From: Shimia aestuarii
GTDB taxonomy: Bacteria; Pseudomonadota; Alphaproteobacteria; Rhodobacterales; Rhodobacteraceae
Assembly: GCF_900114635.1 (NCBI RefSeq)
Contig: NZ_FOTQ01000010.1
Location: forward strand, 7,501-71,500
Length of the DNA: 64,000 nt
Direction of reading: 5' to 3'
Shown piece after piece: positions 1 to 9,606 of this stretch. The notes under the pieces were generated by a model. It saw only the letters and a list, made by a program, of their open reading frames with translations, had not been told where the DNA came from and ran no database searches. How positions within the stretch are numbered: the stretch's first letter is position 1; every line of letters starts with the position of its first letter. Both the position numbers and the translations under genes were made by a program.

Positions 1-1
1 G

Positions 2-250
2 TATATCACCGCATATGGGCTTAACCTGACGTGGCAATGCCGTCGCCTTGAAGGGCTGACCGACATCAAACCGCAGGCAAGCAAACCGGTTCTCGTTATG
101 AGCTTTGAGGATCAGGCACCGCTCTGCATTCCCAAATACCTCGCCCATCGCACCCGCTTTCTTCAGGACATGCAGGAGATTGCGCACGACAATGCCAACA
201 ACGGTGCAATCGTTCCGTGGACGCTTCTTCGCGCACAAAAGAGCATGTGA
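2..250 (+). CDS. C-terminal part of an unrecognised protein (cut by window edge)
   Basis: An open frame enters from the left edge and runs 82 codons to a TGA at 248-250. The visible part reads like a soluble protein tail, with segments such as AYGLNLTWQCRRLEGL and a final GAIVPWTLLRAQKSM. I see no motif I can assign. Third-position GC is somewhat lower than in neighbouring genes, and the opposite strand is also fairly open here, so the strand choice is tentative. Its stop lies 13 bases from the stop of the minus-strand gene at 264-473, giving a convergent arrangement. Confidence 0.4.
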   Translation, partial: YITAYGLNLTWQCRRLEGLTDIKPQASKPVLVMSFEDQAPLCIPKYLAHRTRFLQDMQEIAHDNANNGAIVPWTLLRAQKSM

Positions 251-263
251 CCCGAACGCGCAT

Positions 264-473
264 TCATCCGCAGCACCCCTCGCCTTTTTGAACCGGTGGG
301 CAGGGTTCTGTTCCATAAGAACAGAAGACACAGCAATCCCCGGCCTTGGGTCGCAGGACCACATGACAGGCCGGGCATTCCAGAAACCACTGGCATGCAT
401 CCTCGGGCATCGTGAATCGCTCGACATACCTGCATTCAGGGCATGTCAGTTCGGATGTCAGTGTCGGTGTCAA
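264..473 (-). CDS. Small Cys-rich [10 protein letters not shown]-motif protein
   Basis: This 69-residue protein carries two CPxC-type pairs (CPEC near residue 11 and CPAC near residue 33) and the hallmark block [10 protein letters not shown] followed by CPPVQ. I remember this as a conserved short hypothetical family in proteobacteria; its function is unknown to me. The eight cysteines suggest a zinc ribbon or metal-binding fold, which is inference. The start is TTG at 471-473 and overlaps the TGA of msrP (470-472), so the two genes are probably translationally coupled. Residues just after this start match what I remember of the family N-terminus, so the TTG start is preferred. Confidence 0.75.
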   Translation of the reverse strand: MTPTLTSELTCPECRYVERFTMPEDACQWFLECPACHVVLRPKAGDCCVFCSYGTEPCPPVQKGEGCCG

Positions 474-1372
474 AAATGCACCCTCAGGTCCATGCCCTGG
501 TAAAGTGAAGCGACCTCTTTCTCGTAGCCATTGAACATCAGGGTTGGCTGACGCTTGGCAAACAGGCCGCCGCCGATCGGACGTTCGGTGGCCTGACTCC
601 AGCGCGGGTGATCCACGGTCGGGTTCACATTGCTATAGAACTTGTATTCGTTCGGGATCGCGCGGTTCCAGCTGGTTGGCGGCTCTTTGTCGGTGAGGGT
701 GATGCGCACGATCGACTTGATCGACTTGAATCCATATTTCCACGGCACCACGAGGCGCAGCGGTGCGCCGTTCTGATTGGGCAGAGGTTTGCCATATATC
801 CCGGTCGCCATCAGGGTCAGCGGATGCATCGCCTCGTCAAGTCGCAGCCCTTCGACATAGGGCCATTCGATGAACGGCGTGCGTTGTCCGCGCATTTCCT
901 CGGGACGATAGAGTGTTTCCATCGCCACGTATTTTGCTTCGGGTTTCACACCGGCCAGATCCAGCAGATCCTTAAGCTCGAACCCGTTCCACGGCACCAC
1001 CATCGACCAAGCCTCGACACAGCGGAAGCGATAGATGCGTTCTTCCATGGTCATCTTCGACAGGATTTCGCCCAGCGCATAGTCGCCCGGATTGTGCACC
1101 ATGCCGTCTATCCGGATCGACCAAGGGTCGGTTGTCAGCGCGTGGGCGTATTTCGCCGGGTCGTCCTTGCCCGTGCCGAATTCATAGAAGTTGTTGTACT
1201 GGGTGATCACGTCCCAAGGCGACGGCTCAAGTGCGCCGGCAGCCCGTGCAGGTGCGGCCAGCCCAGCCAGTCCCAGCCCGGCGATCCCCGCCATGATCTG
1301 TCGACGGTTCAGATAATGGGATTCCGGCGTCACATCCCCCGGGGCCAGATCATTTGTCCAACGCTTTGCCAT
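470..1372 (-). CDS. msrP: MsrP, periplasmic methionine-sulfoxide reductase catalytic subunit
   Basis: This is a 300-residue molybdopterin oxidoreductase of the YedY/MsrP family, which repairs oxidised methionines in periplasmic proteins. A twin-arginine type signal ([17 protein letters not shown]) lies near residues 21-37. The Moco-ligating cysteine is in [15 protein letters not shown], and [20 protein letters not shown] is the conserved core. I start at ATG 1372 because AAGAGGACAAG sits just upstream and MAKRWTNDL resembles family starts; an in-frame start 60 bases further out is less likely. The membrane heme partner MsrQ is not in this window. The small Cys-rich gene overlaps its 3' end. 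Confidence 0.93.
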   Translation of the reverse strand: MAKRWTNDLAPGDVTPESHYLNRRQIMAGIAGLGLAGLAAPARAAGALEPSPWDVITQYNNFYEFGTGKDDPAKYAHALTTDPWSIRIDGMVHNPGDYALGEILSKMTMEERIYRFRCVEAWSMVVPWNGFELKDLLDLAGVKPEAKYVAMETLYRPEEMRGQRTPFIEWPYVEGLRLDEAMHPLTLMATGIYGKPLPNQNGAPLRLVVPWKYGFKSIKSIVRITLTDKEPPTSWNRAIPNEYKFYSNVNPTVDHPRWSQATERPIGGGLFAKRQPTLMFNGYEKEVASLYQGMDLRVHF

Positions 1373-1442
1373 CTTGTCCTCTTGGTCTTTGGTCTTGTCT
1401 GGTCCTAGCGCAGTTTGGCGGCGCGGGGCCAAACACGTCGTC

Positions 1443-2948
1443 TCACGATGGCGTGGTCATGTTGTAACTTGGATAGATCTTGTTCATCGGGATCGAGCGG
1501 CCGTTGGGCTGGACCAGACGTACATGCCGGCGACGCAGCAAGCGCGGCTCGGACACACCCACGGAATGCGCGATGGTTTCAACCTCGTGAATGATGCCCT
1601 TGGCATAAAGCGCGACCCGTTTGTATTTGCGTTCGACCACCAGCCCCTTCTGGAAACGGGGATCATGGGTGGTGATCCCGGTCGGGCAGGTATTCTTGTT
1701 GCATTTGAGCGCCTGGATACAGCCCAGCGCGAACATGAAGCCGCGCGCCGAGGTGACAAAATCCGCGCCAGCCGCCAGCGCCCAGGCCACGTCGCCGGGA
1801 TTGACCAGCTTGCCGCTGGCAATCAGGCGAATGCGGTCCTTGAGGTGAAATTCGTCACGCAGGTTGGTGATCAGCGGCAGCGCCTCGCGCACGGGCATGC
1901 CGACAAGGTCGATCAGCGGCATGGGCGCGGCGCCCGTGCCGCCTTCGCCGCCGTCTATGGTGATGAAATCCGGCGCCGCGTCCGACCCGCGTCGGGCGAT
2001 GGTTTCAAACAGCTCGCGGAAAGTGTCTTCGGCCCCGACAACGGTCTTGATGCCCACGGGTTTGCCGGTGACCTCGCGAATGCGGACAATCATGTCGAGC
2101 AGGTGGTCGTAATTGTCGATCTCGCGATGGCGGTTGGGTGAGATACCGTCCTGCCCCACTTCGAGCCCGCGGATCTGAGCGATCTCTTCGTTGACCTTTT
2201 CGCCCGGCAGGATGCCGCCCTTGCCGGGTTTGGCCCCCTGCGCCATCTTGATTTCGAACATGCGGATCGTGTCATGCGCGGCGACGGCGCGCAGCTTTTC
2301 GTCGCTCAGCCCGCCATCCTTGTCACGCACCCCATATTTTGCCGTCCCTATCTGGAACACGAGGTCACAACCGCCTTCGAGGTGAAACGGCGACACGCCA
2401 CCCTCGCCCGTGTTGAGCCAGATCCCAGCCTCCTTGGCGCCCCGGCTGAGCGCCTGTACCGCCGGTTTGGAAATCGCGCCATAGCTCATGCCCGAGATGT
2501 TGAAGATCGAGGGTGCAAGGAACGGCTTGCGCGCGGTTGGGCCGATCAGAAGCGGTTCGGTCTTGGCATATTGATCATCCAACGGCGGAAAGGGTGCGTT
2601 CACGAAGATTGGGGTGCCGGGGACGTCGAGGCTGCGGGTCGACCCGAAAGCAACGGTGTTGCTGGAGCCGCTGCCCGCGCGCGCCACCCATTCGCGCTGC
2701 GCCCGGTTGAAGGGCAGTTCCTCGCGGTCCATGGCAAAGAAATACTGCCGGAAAAACTCGCCCAGTTCCGTGAACAGGTGCCGGAACCGCCCGATAACCG
2801 GGTAGTTACGCCGGATCGCGTCCTCGGTCTGATGACGGTCGATCACGAACATCACCGCCGCAATCACCAGCACAAGGCCAAAAAGCAGAACAAACATGAG
2901 CCCGAGAAACTCGACGATATCAAAGGCGCTTTCCATTGAAACATTCAT
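1443..2948 (-). CDS. Membrane-anchored FMN-binding glutamate synthase family protein
   Basis: This 501-residue protein matches the central FMN domain of glutamate synthase. It has the flavin-binding stretch [13 protein letters not shown], a [18 protein letters not shown] segment, and the cysteine cluster [17 protein letters not shown] that holds a 3Fe-4S centre in GltB-type enzymes. It lacks the N-terminal glutaminase domain and the C-terminal GXGXG domain. Residues 14-36 form a transmembrane helix. Such stand-alone proteins are usually annotated as glutamate-synthase-like, and the true substrate is uncertain. The start is supported by AAGGAATAACAGAT before ATG. An FnrL-like box lies 16 bases upstream. 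The gene ends 70 bases before msrP and could be co-transcribed with it. Confidence 0.85.
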   Translation of the reverse strand: MNVSMESAFDIVEFLGLMFVLLFGLVLVIAAVMFVIDRHQTEDAIRRNYPVIGRFRHLFTELGEFFRQYFFAMDREELPFNRAQREWVARAGSGSSNTVAFGSTRSLDVPGTPIFVNAPFPPLDDQYAKTEPLLIGPTARKPFLAPSIFNISGMSYGAISKPAVQALSRGAKEAGIWLNTGEGGVSPFHLEGGCDLVFQIGTAKYGVRDKDGGLSDEKLRAVAAHDTIRMFEIKMAQGAKPGKGGILPGEKVNEEIAQIRGLEVGQDGISPNRHREIDNYDHLLDMIVRIREVTGKPVGIKTVVGAEDTFRELFETIARRGSDAAPDFITIDGGEGGTGAAPMPLIDLVGMPVREALPLITNLRDEFHLKDRIRLIASGKLVNPGDVAWALAAGADFVTSARGFMFALGCIQALKCNKNTCPTGITTHDPRFQKGLVVERKYKRVALYAKGIIHEVETIAHSVGVSEPRLLRRRHVRLVQPNGRSIPMNKIYPSYNMTTPS

Positions 2949-2963
2949 ATCTGTTATTCCTTT

Positions 2964-2977
2964 TTGATATGCGTCAA
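2964..2977. promoter_or_regulatory. FnrL/FixK-type box
   Basis: The palindrome TTGATATGCGTCAA matches the alphaproteobacterial Fnr/FixK site TTGAY-N4-RTCAA at all defined positions. It lies between the divergent glutamate-synthase-like gene (ATG at 2948) and the DUF302 gene (ATG at 3062). From the latter start it is 85 bases upstream, a reasonable activating position. From the former it is so close to the ribosome-binding site that it would more likely repress. Oxygen control is inference. Confidence 0.5.
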
Positions 2978-3061
2978 AGTCGATCCGGGACGTGTTGATA
3001 GAGTGTCGTGATGAAGAATTTGTCGCAAGACACGTTCACACAGAAATGGGGAGGAATAACC

Positions 3062-3499
3062 ATGAAATCGTTCTTGTTGGCCGCCGGACTGGCGTTGACC
3101 GCCACGGTTGGCTTGGCTGAAACCGCAGTTACCTACACCGTTGACCAGGATTATGACGACGTCACATTTGGCCTTGAAAGCGCGATCACTGACCGGGGAC
3201 TGGTAATTGATGCAGTGAGCCACGTCGGCGCCATGCTTGAGCGCACCAAGGAAGATGTCGGCTCGGACGTTACCATCTTCACCCGCGCCGAGGTCTATAG
3301 TTTTTGCTCCGCCGCCCTGTCGCGCAAGGTAATGGAAGCGGATCCTATGAACCTCCAGTTCTGCCCCTATGGCATCTTCGTGATGCAGAAACCGGGCGAC
3401 GCGCAGACCACCATCGGCTATCGCGCAATGCCCGATGGGCCGATGAAGGAAGTGCAGATGATGCTGGACGAGATCGTCAAAGAGGCGATTGGGGAGTAG
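3062..3499 (+). CDS. Secreted DUF302 domain protein
   Basis: This 145-residue protein has a cleavable signal peptide (MKSFLLAAGLALTATVGLAE) followed by a DUF302 domain: YDDVTFGLESAITDRGLV, a central IDAVSHVGAMLERT, and YSFCSAALSRKVMEADPMNLQFCPYGIFV. Two cysteines in the second half could form a disulfide in the periplasm. I start at ATG 3062 because GGAGGAATAACC lies just upstream and the signal peptide begins there. DUF302 proteins have no settled biochemical role. The FnrL-like box upstream suggests expression under low oxygen, which is inference. Confidence 0.8.
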   Translation: MKSFLLAAGLALTATVGLAETAVTYTVDQDYDDVTFGLESAITDRGLVIDAVSHVGAMLERTKEDVGSDVTIFTRAEVYSFCSAALSRKVMEADPMNLQFCPYGIFVMQKPGDAQTTIGYRAMPDGPMKEVQMMLDEIVKEAIGE

Positions 3500-3653
3500 G
3501 GTTCTCCGTTCTTGAGACTCCAGACTCTCTTGAACTCGAGTCAGGTTCAGGGTTGGCCTCCTGGGTTCGCGCTGCTCCAAGCGCGCCCTCACCTTGAATG
3601 GCCGCCCTGATCCGACAACTCCTGTTGTCGCGACATGCGTTCACGACACGTCG

Positions 3654-4967
3654 CTAGGATTGATCCGGCGCCAAGTGATGGGGTTTGGCTTGGCTCTCGC
3701 GCATCTCAGGCAGGCCAAACGCCGCCTGAACCTCTTCGACCTGTTCGATGGGTCCGCTTTCAACGGAAATGCGCGCCTGACCGAGCCGCGGATGCAATTT
3801 GCGGGCAAGGACCCAAGTGAGAAGCAGCCCCGCTCCACCTGCGGTGAATACCCCGGCCAAAGGAGAAAAAAGAAGCACGACCCACGCGGCACCGGGGGTT
3901 AGGATGCCTGATACATCGCGAAAACTGGAATAGATGGCAGACATTTCCGTGCGTTCGGATGGCTTGACCGCAAGAAGGAAAGGCAGGCCCGCGGACACAT
4001 CGAGCAGAATTAGGAAGATGGACCCCATCATCAGCAGGATAATCGCTATCTCGGGGACGCCAAATGGCATACCAGCCAGAAAGAACAGCGCCCCCGACAT
4101 CAGAAATCCAATTCTGACTGCGGCGCGCACCGATCTGCGCTGCATGAACCGCAGCATCAGCGGCGTAAAGAACAATGCGGCGTTGGACATCGACAAGGCA
4201 ATGCCCCCAAGTTGACTGCCGAGCCCGTTCTGGACCGCGTAGATCGGCAGATAGACCACATAGACCCACCAGCCGCAGGACCGCACAACAGCAAAAATCC
4301 ACCCGGCGACCAATCGTGGTTGAGCGACGAACCGCCCGAAATAGGCGAAGGGATTGGTGGGAGCACGTCGGCTCTTGGCGATCAACTTGCCGTTTCCGAG
4401 GCGCATCACAAGAAAGATGAGCAACATGGCACCCGATGCAGCAGCCGCGATCAGAAAAGGTGCGGGTCGCCACCAGTCATAGAGAAACGCACCGAGCGCA
4501 GGCCCGACAGTCCAACCAAGCGCACTATAGAAAAGACGTGATGTTTCGAATTTGCTGAGTTCGATCTTGGCGACGTGGTCGAGAACATAGGCATTGAAAC
4601 ACACAAACGTTGTCACAACCGCGAAAGTCGTAAGTGCAAGCCCGGCAATGGCCGTGGCGGGCGTTGCCAAGGTCGCGATCCCGGCACCAGACATGAACAT
4701 CAGCGCCCCCAGCACGTACACCCACCGCCGTGGGATAAAACGGATCAGGTAGGGAATGAGCAGACCGATCAGGAGAGAGATCGCGCCTATGATGAAGTAG
4801 ACTTTTGACACGGTACGCGCATCGCTGAGCGCGCCGTACATGACGAGCGGCATGACCGATACCAGCATCCCTCTGGCGATTGCTTCCGTTCCTGCCAGAA
4901 TGGCAAATCCACGCACACTTGGCGCGGGCGCATGGCGAAGCCATTCGGGTATTCGGCGTTCATGCAT
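3654..4967 (-). CDS. MFS transporter
   Basis: This 437-residue integral membrane protein has about twelve hydrophobic helices, with a central loop near residues 190-210 (MRLGNGKLIAKSRRAP). The architecture is that of a major facilitator permease. Substrate cannot be read from the sequence. It ends in a charged tail of about 30 residues. The ribosome-binding site before ATG 4967 is weak, and I saw no better alternative start. It stands alone: the DUF302 gene is convergent about 150 bases away, and clpB lies upstream on the same strand behind its own terminator. Confidence 0.85.
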   Translation of the reverse strand: MHERRIPEWLRHAPAPSVRGFAILAGTEAIARGMLVSVMPLVMYGALSDARTVSKVYFIIGAISLLIGLLIPYLIRFIPRRWVYVLGALMFMSGAGIATLATPATAIAGLALTTFAVVTTFVCFNAYVLDHVAKIELSKFETSRLFYSALGWTVGPALGAFLYDWWRPAPFLIAAAASGAMLLIFLVMRLGNGKLIAKSRRAPTNPFAYFGRFVAQPRLVAGWIFAVVRSCGWWVYVVYLPIYAVQNGLGSQLGGIALSMSNAALFFTPLMLRFMQRRSVRAAVRIGFLMSGALFFLAGMPFGVPEIAIILLMMGSIFLILLDVSAGLPFLLAVKPSERTEMSAIYSSFRDVSGILTPGAAWVVLLFSPLAGVFTAGGAGLLLTWVLARKLHPRLGQARISVESGPIEQVEEVQAAFGLPEMRESQAKPHHLAPDQS

Positions 4968-5140
4968 CGGGATTGCTCACGTTGTTCACAATCAGCCAGC
5001 ACGGATTTCGAGATGCTTCTTTCCCACACGCGACCCGATGTCGTTTTCATCTTGTCGCTGGGCAAGTTCAAATTGGGAAACAAGACATCCCATTGCTTTT
5101 GCGTTGCGCCGCCTGGTCCCATTGGCGGGTTTTGGCGCGC

Positions 5141-5175
5141 GAAAAAGCCCCGGGCAAAAACCCGGGGCTTATTCA
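5141..5175 (-). terminator. Rho-independent terminator of clpB
   Basis: A 10-bp GC-rich stem (5145-5154 with 5161-5170) encloses a short A-rich loop. Read on the minus strand it is followed by CTTTTTC. It starts 24 bases beyond the clpB stop. Confidence 0.85.
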
Positions 5176-5193
5176 TGTCTTACCTGAGCCAGA

Positions 5194-7809
5194 TCAGTGC
5201 ACCACGGCATCGTCCGGCTTGGGCCGATCTGTTGTGCCAACCCGGTCGCCGATGATCAGCCCTTCTACGCCGGCGCTCACCGGGACGGTGTCGCCATCGC
5301 GAATATCGCCAGCCAGAATCGCCTCGGCCAGAGGGTTTTGCAGGGCACGCTGGATCACGCGCTTCAGAGGACGTGCGCCGAATACAGGGTCATAGCCTTC
5401 GTCCGCCAGCCAGGTCTTGGCCGCCTCATCCAGCACGATTTCGATCTTGCGACCGGCGAGGCGTTTCTTGAGCAGGCCAAGCTGAATGTCGACGATGCCA
5501 TCCATGTCCGCACGGGCCAGACGATCAAAGATGATGGTCTCATCCAGACGGTTGAGGAACTCGGGGCGGAAATGGGCGCGCACGGCATCCATCACGTCCC
5601 GCTTGGCATCCGAGGCATCCGCCCCGTCCGGCAATTGGCTCAGCGCCTGCGCACCAAGATTGGACGTCAGGATGATCAGCGTCTGCTTGAAGTCCACGGT
5701 GCGGCCCTGACCATCGGTCAGAACGCCGTCATCAAGCACCTGCAACAGCACGTTGAACACATCCGGGTGTGCCTTTTCGACCTCGTCAAACAGCACCACC
5801 TGATAGGGGCGCCGCCGCACGGCCTCGGTCAACACACCGCCTTCGTCATAGCCGACATAGCCCGGAGGCGCACCGATCAGGCGGGCAACCGAATGCTTCT
5901 CCATGAACTCGGACATATCGATCCGCACCATGGCGCTGTCATCATCGAACAGGAACTCGGCCACGGCCTTGGTCAGTTCGGTCTTACCCACACCCGTCGG
6001 GCCAAGGAACAGGAACGACCCCAGCGGACGATTTTCGTCGTTCAGGCCCGCGCGCGCGCGGCGCACGGCGTTTGCAACGGCAGTGACCGCGCTGTTCTGA
6101 CCGATGACGCGACGATGCAGATCGTCTTCCATGCGGAGAAGCTTTTCGCGTTCGCCTTCGAGCATTTTCGAGGTGGGAATACCCGTCCAACGCTCGACCA
6201 CCTGCGCGATCTGCTCGGGGCGCACGGCCTCTTCGACCATCATGTCGCCCTCGGCTTCTTCGGCCTCGGAAAGCTGCTTTTCAAGGTTCGGGATCACGCC
6301 ATAAGACAGCTCACCCGCCTTGGCGAGATTGCCTTCGCGCTTGGCGATATCCAGATCGGCCCGCGCCTGGTCGAGCTGCTCCTTGAGGTCTCGCGCCGAC
6401 GCCAGCTTGTCACGGCCCGCCTGCCATTGGGCAGTCATCTCGGCGGATTTGTCCTGAAGATCAGCAAGATCCTTTTGCAGGGTTTCGAGCCGGTCCTTGG
6501 ACGCCGCATCATCCTCAAGCTTGAGCGCCTCTTCCTCGATCTGCAATTGCAGGATCTGGCGGTCGAGCGCGTCGAGTTCTTCGGGTTTGCTGTCCACTTC
6601 CATGCGCAGACGGCTTGCGGCCTCGTCCACGAGGTCGATCGCCTTGTCCGGCAGGAACCGGTCGGTGATGTAGCGGTTGGAGAGGGTCGACGCCGCCACC
6701 AGCGCGCTGTCCGAGATGCGGACACCGTGGTGCAGTTCGTATTTCTCCTTAATACCACGCAGGATCGAGATCGTGTCCTCGACGGTCGGTTCCTCGATCA
6801 TCACCGGCTGGAAACGACGGGCAAGGGCTGCGTCCTTTTCCACGTATTTGCGGTACTCATCCAGCGTGGTCGCACCGATACAATGCAACTCACCCCGCGC
6901 CAGCGCCGGTTTGATGAGGTTGGCCGCATCCATCGCGCCATCGGTTTTGCCCGCGCCCACAAGCGTGTGCATCTCGTCGATAAAGAGGATGATTTCGCCC
7001 GCAGCCTCGGTCACTTCGGTCAGAACCGCCTTGAGGCGTTCTTCGAATTCACCGCGGTATTTCGCACCGGCAATCAGCGCACCCATGTCGAGCGCCAGAA
7101 GCTTCTTGTTGCGCAAGGATTCCGGCACGTCGCCATTGACGATACGCAACGCCATACCCTCGGCAATCGCGGTCTTACCCACGCCGGGTTCCCCGATGAG
7201 AACCGGGTTGTTCTTGGTCCGGCGGCTCAAGACCTGCATCGCGCGGCGAATCTCATCGTCGCGGCCAATGATCGGGTCGATCTTGCCCTCGGCGGCCGCA
7301 TCGGTCAGGTCACGCGCGTATTTCTTGAGCGCGTCATAGCCCTCTTCCGCCGACGCGCTGTCGGCGGTGCGCCCCTTGCGGATATCATTTATCGCGGCAT
7401 TCAGCGCCTGCGCATTGACCGCGCCTGCCTCCAGCGCCTCGCGGGCCTTGGATTTCACCATGACCAGCGCCATCAGAATGCGCTCGACCGGTACAAAGCT
7501 ATCGCCCGCCTTCTTGGCAATCGCTTCCGCTTCGCTCAGCACTTTGGCCGTCGTGTTGTCGAGATAAGGCTGGCCGGTATCGCCGCTCACCTGCGGAATC
7601 TTGGCCATCGCGGCCTCAACCGCTTCGCGTACGCGCTCGGGCGCGCCACCGGCACGTTTAATCAGGTTGGCGGCGAGCCCCTGATCATCATCCATCAATG
7701 CTTTCAAAAGATGTTCGGGCACCAGACGCTGGTGGTTTTCCCGCATGGCGATCGTTTGAGCTGCCTGAATAAAGCCGCGCGACCGCTCCGTGAACTTGCT
7801 CAAGTCCAT
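5194..7809 (-). CDS. clpB: ClpB, ATP-dependent disaggregase
   Basis: This 871-residue Hsp100 protein pulls polypeptides out of aggregates together with DnaK. An N-terminal Clp repeat domain ([18 protein letters not shown]) is followed by AAA domain 1 with Walker [11 protein letters not shown], a long coiled-coil middle domain (roughly residues 400-530, rich in Q, E, K and D), and AAA domain 2 with Walker [11 protein letters not shown]. The length fits the family. I start at ATG 7809 (MDLSKF) behind GAGAAGGAGAAC; an in-frame codon six residues earlier precedes that site and is not used. A heat-shock type promoter lies about 80 bases upstream. Long open frames on the opposite strand are codon-bias shadows. 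Confidence 0.97.
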   Translation of the reverse strand: MDLSKFTERSRGFIQAAQTIAMRENHQRLVPEHLLKALMDDDQGLAANLIKRAGGAPERVREAVEAAMAKIPQVSGDTGQPYLDNTTAKVLSEAEAIAKKAGDSFVPVERILMALVMVKSKAREALEAGAVNAQALNAAINDIRKGRTADSASAEEGYDALKKYARDLTDAAAEGKIDPIIGRDDEIRRAMQVLSRRTKNNPVLIGEPGVGKTAIAEGMALRIVNGDVPESLRNKKLLALDMGALIAGAKYRGEFEERLKAVLTEVTEAAGEIILFIDEMHTLVGAGKTDGAMDAANLIKPALARGELHCIGATTLDEYRKYVEKDAALARRFQPVMIEEPTVEDTISILRGIKEKYELHHGVRISDSALVAASTLSNRYITDRFLPDKAIDLVDEAASRLRMEVDSKPEELDALDRQILQLQIEEEALKLEDDAASKDRLETLQKDLADLQDKSAEMTAQWQAGRDKLASARDLKEQLDQARADLDIAKREGNLAKAGELSYGVIPNLEKQLSEAEEAEGDMMVEEAVRPEQIAQVVERWTGIPTSKMLEGEREKLLRMEDDLHRRVIGQNSAVTAVANAVRRARAGLNDENRPLGSFLFLGPTGVGKTELTKAVAEFLFDDDSAMVRIDMSEFMEKHSVARLIGAPPGYVGYDEGGVLTEAVRRRPYQVVLFDEVEKAHPDVFNVLLQVLDDGVLTDGQGRTVDFKQTLIILTSNLGAQALSQLPDGADASDAKRDVMDAVRAHFRPEFLNRLDETIIFDRLARADMDGIVDIQLGLLKKRLAGRKIEIVLDEAAKTWLADEGYDPVFGARPLKRVIQRALQNPLAEAILAGDIRDGDTVPVSAGVEGLIIGDRVGTTDRPKPDDAVVH

Positions 7810-7888
7810 CGTTCTTCTCCTTCTCATAAGCGCCCGGGTCTGTTTGGCGCCCGCTTAGCGGCACGCCCCGTTTCGGGCCTCAGGTTCA

Positions 7889-7919
7889 ATTTGGTGCGCG
7901 ATGGCGTCATGTTCAAGAG
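7889..7919 (-). promoter_or_regulatory. Putative RpoH (sigma-32) promoter of clpB
   Basis: On the minus strand CTCTTGAA is followed after 15 bases by CACCAAAT, resembling the heat-shock consensus CTTGAA-N13-17-CCCCATNT. The -35 part is a full match; the -10 part is partial. It leaves a leader of roughly 70-80 bases before the clpB ATG. Confidence 0.45.
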
Positions 7920-8046
7920 ATCGTGACAGTGTTTTTGCCGCAGGCCGTCGCCCCGGAAAAGCGCCCATATTTCCCCGCTTGCAGACCAATTTCGCCGCAT
8001 TTTCGCGCCACCCTTGCCAAACGAGCAGCAAACAAGTGAGGGCGCC

Positions 8047-8307
8047 ATGTACGTCACCGATATCCAGATTTCCAACCCGACCTATCGCCAGTCCCTGGGA
8101 GAGCTGAGTGCCGTGGTGTCGCTTCACGCAGACGCGCGTGACGTGAACCTGTTGTGCGCGGTTCCCAGCGCGCCGGAGAAGAAAGAAACCGAAGGTCGGT
8201 TGGACCTGATCCGCGAGGCTTTGCGCCAGATCCGCCGCATGCCCGAGATGCGCACCGGGCGCGAAGAGCTGTCCTTTGCCCCCGGCGTCTGCCCGGTAGA
8301 AGTCTGA
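8047..8307 (+). CDS. Conserved hypothetical protein upstream of pyrF
   Basis: This is an 86-residue soluble protein beginning MYVTDIQISNPTYRQSLGEL. A beta-rich first half is followed by an amphipathic helix (GRLDLIREALRQIRRMPEM). GTGAGGGCGCC precedes ATG 8047; an in-frame ATG 33 bases earlier lacks a comparable site. The gene ends 65 bases before pyrF on the same strand, so they may share a transcript. I do not recognise a functional domain. Confidence 0.7.
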   Translation: MYVTDIQISNPTYRQSLGELSAVVSLHADARDVNLLCAVPSAPEKKETEGRLDLIREALRQIRRMPEMRTGREELSFAPGVCPVEV

Positions 8308-8372
8308 GCAGGACTTGACGCCGCGCGCGAGGGCGGCAAAAAGGGCGCGACCCCATATTCAGGAGCGCCCCC

Positions 8373-9068
8373 ATGTCCGACGACCGTTTGATCGTGGCCC
8401 TTGACGTGCCCAACGCACTTCAAGGGCTTGAGCTTGCCCAAACCATCGGCGATGCCGTGTCTTTCTACAAGATCGGCCTTGGCATGCTGACGGGCGGCGG
8501 GCTGGCGCTCGCCAATGAGCTGAAGCAGGATCACGGCAAGCGCATCTTCCTCGACATGAAACTGTTCGATATCGGCGCCACGGTCGAAGCGGCTGTGCGC
8601 GGGTTGGCGCAGTTCGATCTCGATTTCCTGACCGTACATGGCGACCCGCATGTGGTGCGTGCCGCCAAGGAAGGCGCCGCAGGCAAGGATCTCAAGATCC
8701 TTGGCGTGACCATCCTGACCTCTCTGGATCGCAGCGACCTTGACGCCAGCCTGATCAAACCGGGCGACGTGCAGGACCTGGTTCAGGAACGCGCGGCCAA
8801 GGCGTTTGAAGCCGGGGCGGACGGGGTGATTGCCTCGCCCCAGGAAGCGGCGCTGATCCGTGCCCTGCCCGAGGCCGCAGGCCGCCTGATCGTCACCCCC
8901 GGCGTACGCCCCACGGGGGCTGCGCTTGGCGACCAGAAGCGGGTCGCCACGCCGTCCAGCGCCATCGCGGATGGGGCTGATCACATCGTGGTGGGCCGCC
9001 CGGTCTGGCAGGCAGAAGACCCGCGCGCCGCCGCGCAGGCCATCGTCGATGAACTGGCAGCACTCTGA
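8373..9068 (+). CDS. pyrF: PyrF, orotidine-5'-phosphate decarboxylase
   Basis: This 231-residue TIM-barrel enzyme catalyses the last step of UMP synthesis, decarboxylating OMP. The catalytic DxKxxD motif is visible in FLDMKLFDIGATV near residues 64-76. The phosphate-binding VTPGVRPTG and a late DHIVVGRPV segment are in place. Length is normal for the bacterial class I enzyme. The start MSDDRLIVALDV is preceded by AGGAGCGCCCCC. The gene is followed by an intergenic repeat and a convergent Nudix gene. Confidence 0.96.
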   Translation: MSDDRLIVALDVPNALQGLELAQTIGDAVSFYKIGLGMLTGGGLALANELKQDHGKRIFLDMKLFDIGATVEAAVRGLAQFDLDFLTVHGDPHVVRAAKEGAAGKDLKILGVTILTSLDRSDLDASLIKPGDVQDLVQERAAKAFEAGADGVIASPQEAALIRALPEAAGRLIVTPGVRPTGAALGDQKRVATPSSAIADGADHIVVGRPVWQAEDPRAAAQAIVDELAAL

Positions 9069-9077
9069 GCGCGCCCT

Positions 9078-9142
9078 CTTTCTTTTTCCAAAAATACCCC
9101 TGGGGGAGACGCGCCAGGCGCGGCGGGGGGCAGCGCCCCCCT
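9078..9142 (+). repeat. Dispersed intergenic element, copy A
   Basis: CTTTCTTTTTCCAAAAATACCCC, interrupted here only by its two descriptive parts (pyrimidine tract, then AAAATACCCC), is followed by a G-rich run and a hairpin GGGGGGCAGCGCCCCCC. It lies between convergent pyrF and the Nudix gene. Related copies are at 45525-45601, 45751-45812 and 63210-63279. Confidence 0.6.
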
Positions 9143-9575
9143 ACCCCCGTTCGGCCAGGTAATCCGCTAGCCGGGATTGAAACTGCGGGATCGCCAATTC
9201 TCGCGTGAGGTATTCGCGCGGCGAGATCGCCTCCCACCGTTGCCCCTCTGACCCAAAGCGAATCTGGGGCAGTGTTTCTGCGGGCATCTGCGCGGCAAAG
9301 AACCAGAAGGCCCGCCCCTTGCGCCAGTAGAGCCGGCCCCAACTCAGTGCAGCTTCGGGCAGGATCAAACCAAGTTCCTCACGCGTTTCGCGCAGCACGC
9401 ACTGTGCTCCGGTTTCGTCTCCCTCACGCCCGCCACCGGGCAGGTCCCAATGTGCAGGCCAGGGAATATCCGGCTTGTCATCGCGCAGGATCGTGATCAG
9501 GTTGGCGCCGATGAACAGCGCCAGCTTGGCCCCGTGAAAGACCGTGTCCTCGTCCCCGTCAAATGATACACTCAC
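9141..9575 (-). CDS. Nudix hydrolase
   Basis: This 144-residue protein contains the Nudix box GGGREGDETGAQCVLRETRE followed by ELGL, matching Gx5Ex7REUxEExGU, at about residues 41-63. Nudix enzymes cleave nucleoside diphosphates linked to another group; the substrate here is not readable. I choose the GTG at 9575 because AAGGAG lies eight bases upstream, whereas an in-frame ATG 33 bases earlier lacks such a site. The protein then begins VSVSFDGDEDTVFHGAKLALF. It is divergent from dinB, with only about 30 bases between starts, so their promoters must overlap the other gene's leader or 5' end. Confidence 0.88.
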   Translation of the reverse strand: MSVSFDGDEDTVFHGAKLALFIGANLITILRDDKPDIPWPAHWDLPGGGREGDETGAQCVLRETREELGLILPEAALSWGRLYWRKGRAFWFFAAQMPAETLPQIRFGSEGQRWEAISPREYLTRELAIPQFQSRLADYLAERG

Positions 9576-9606
9576 GTCACCCACTCCTTGCCTCGAGACC
9601 CTTGTC

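Noticed and set aside
5197-7926. A 909-codon open frame antisense to clpB
   Set aside because: The minus strand encodes a complete ClpB with all motifs. The antisense frame shows His/Arg/Gln-rich sequence without domains and arises from GC-biased codon use.
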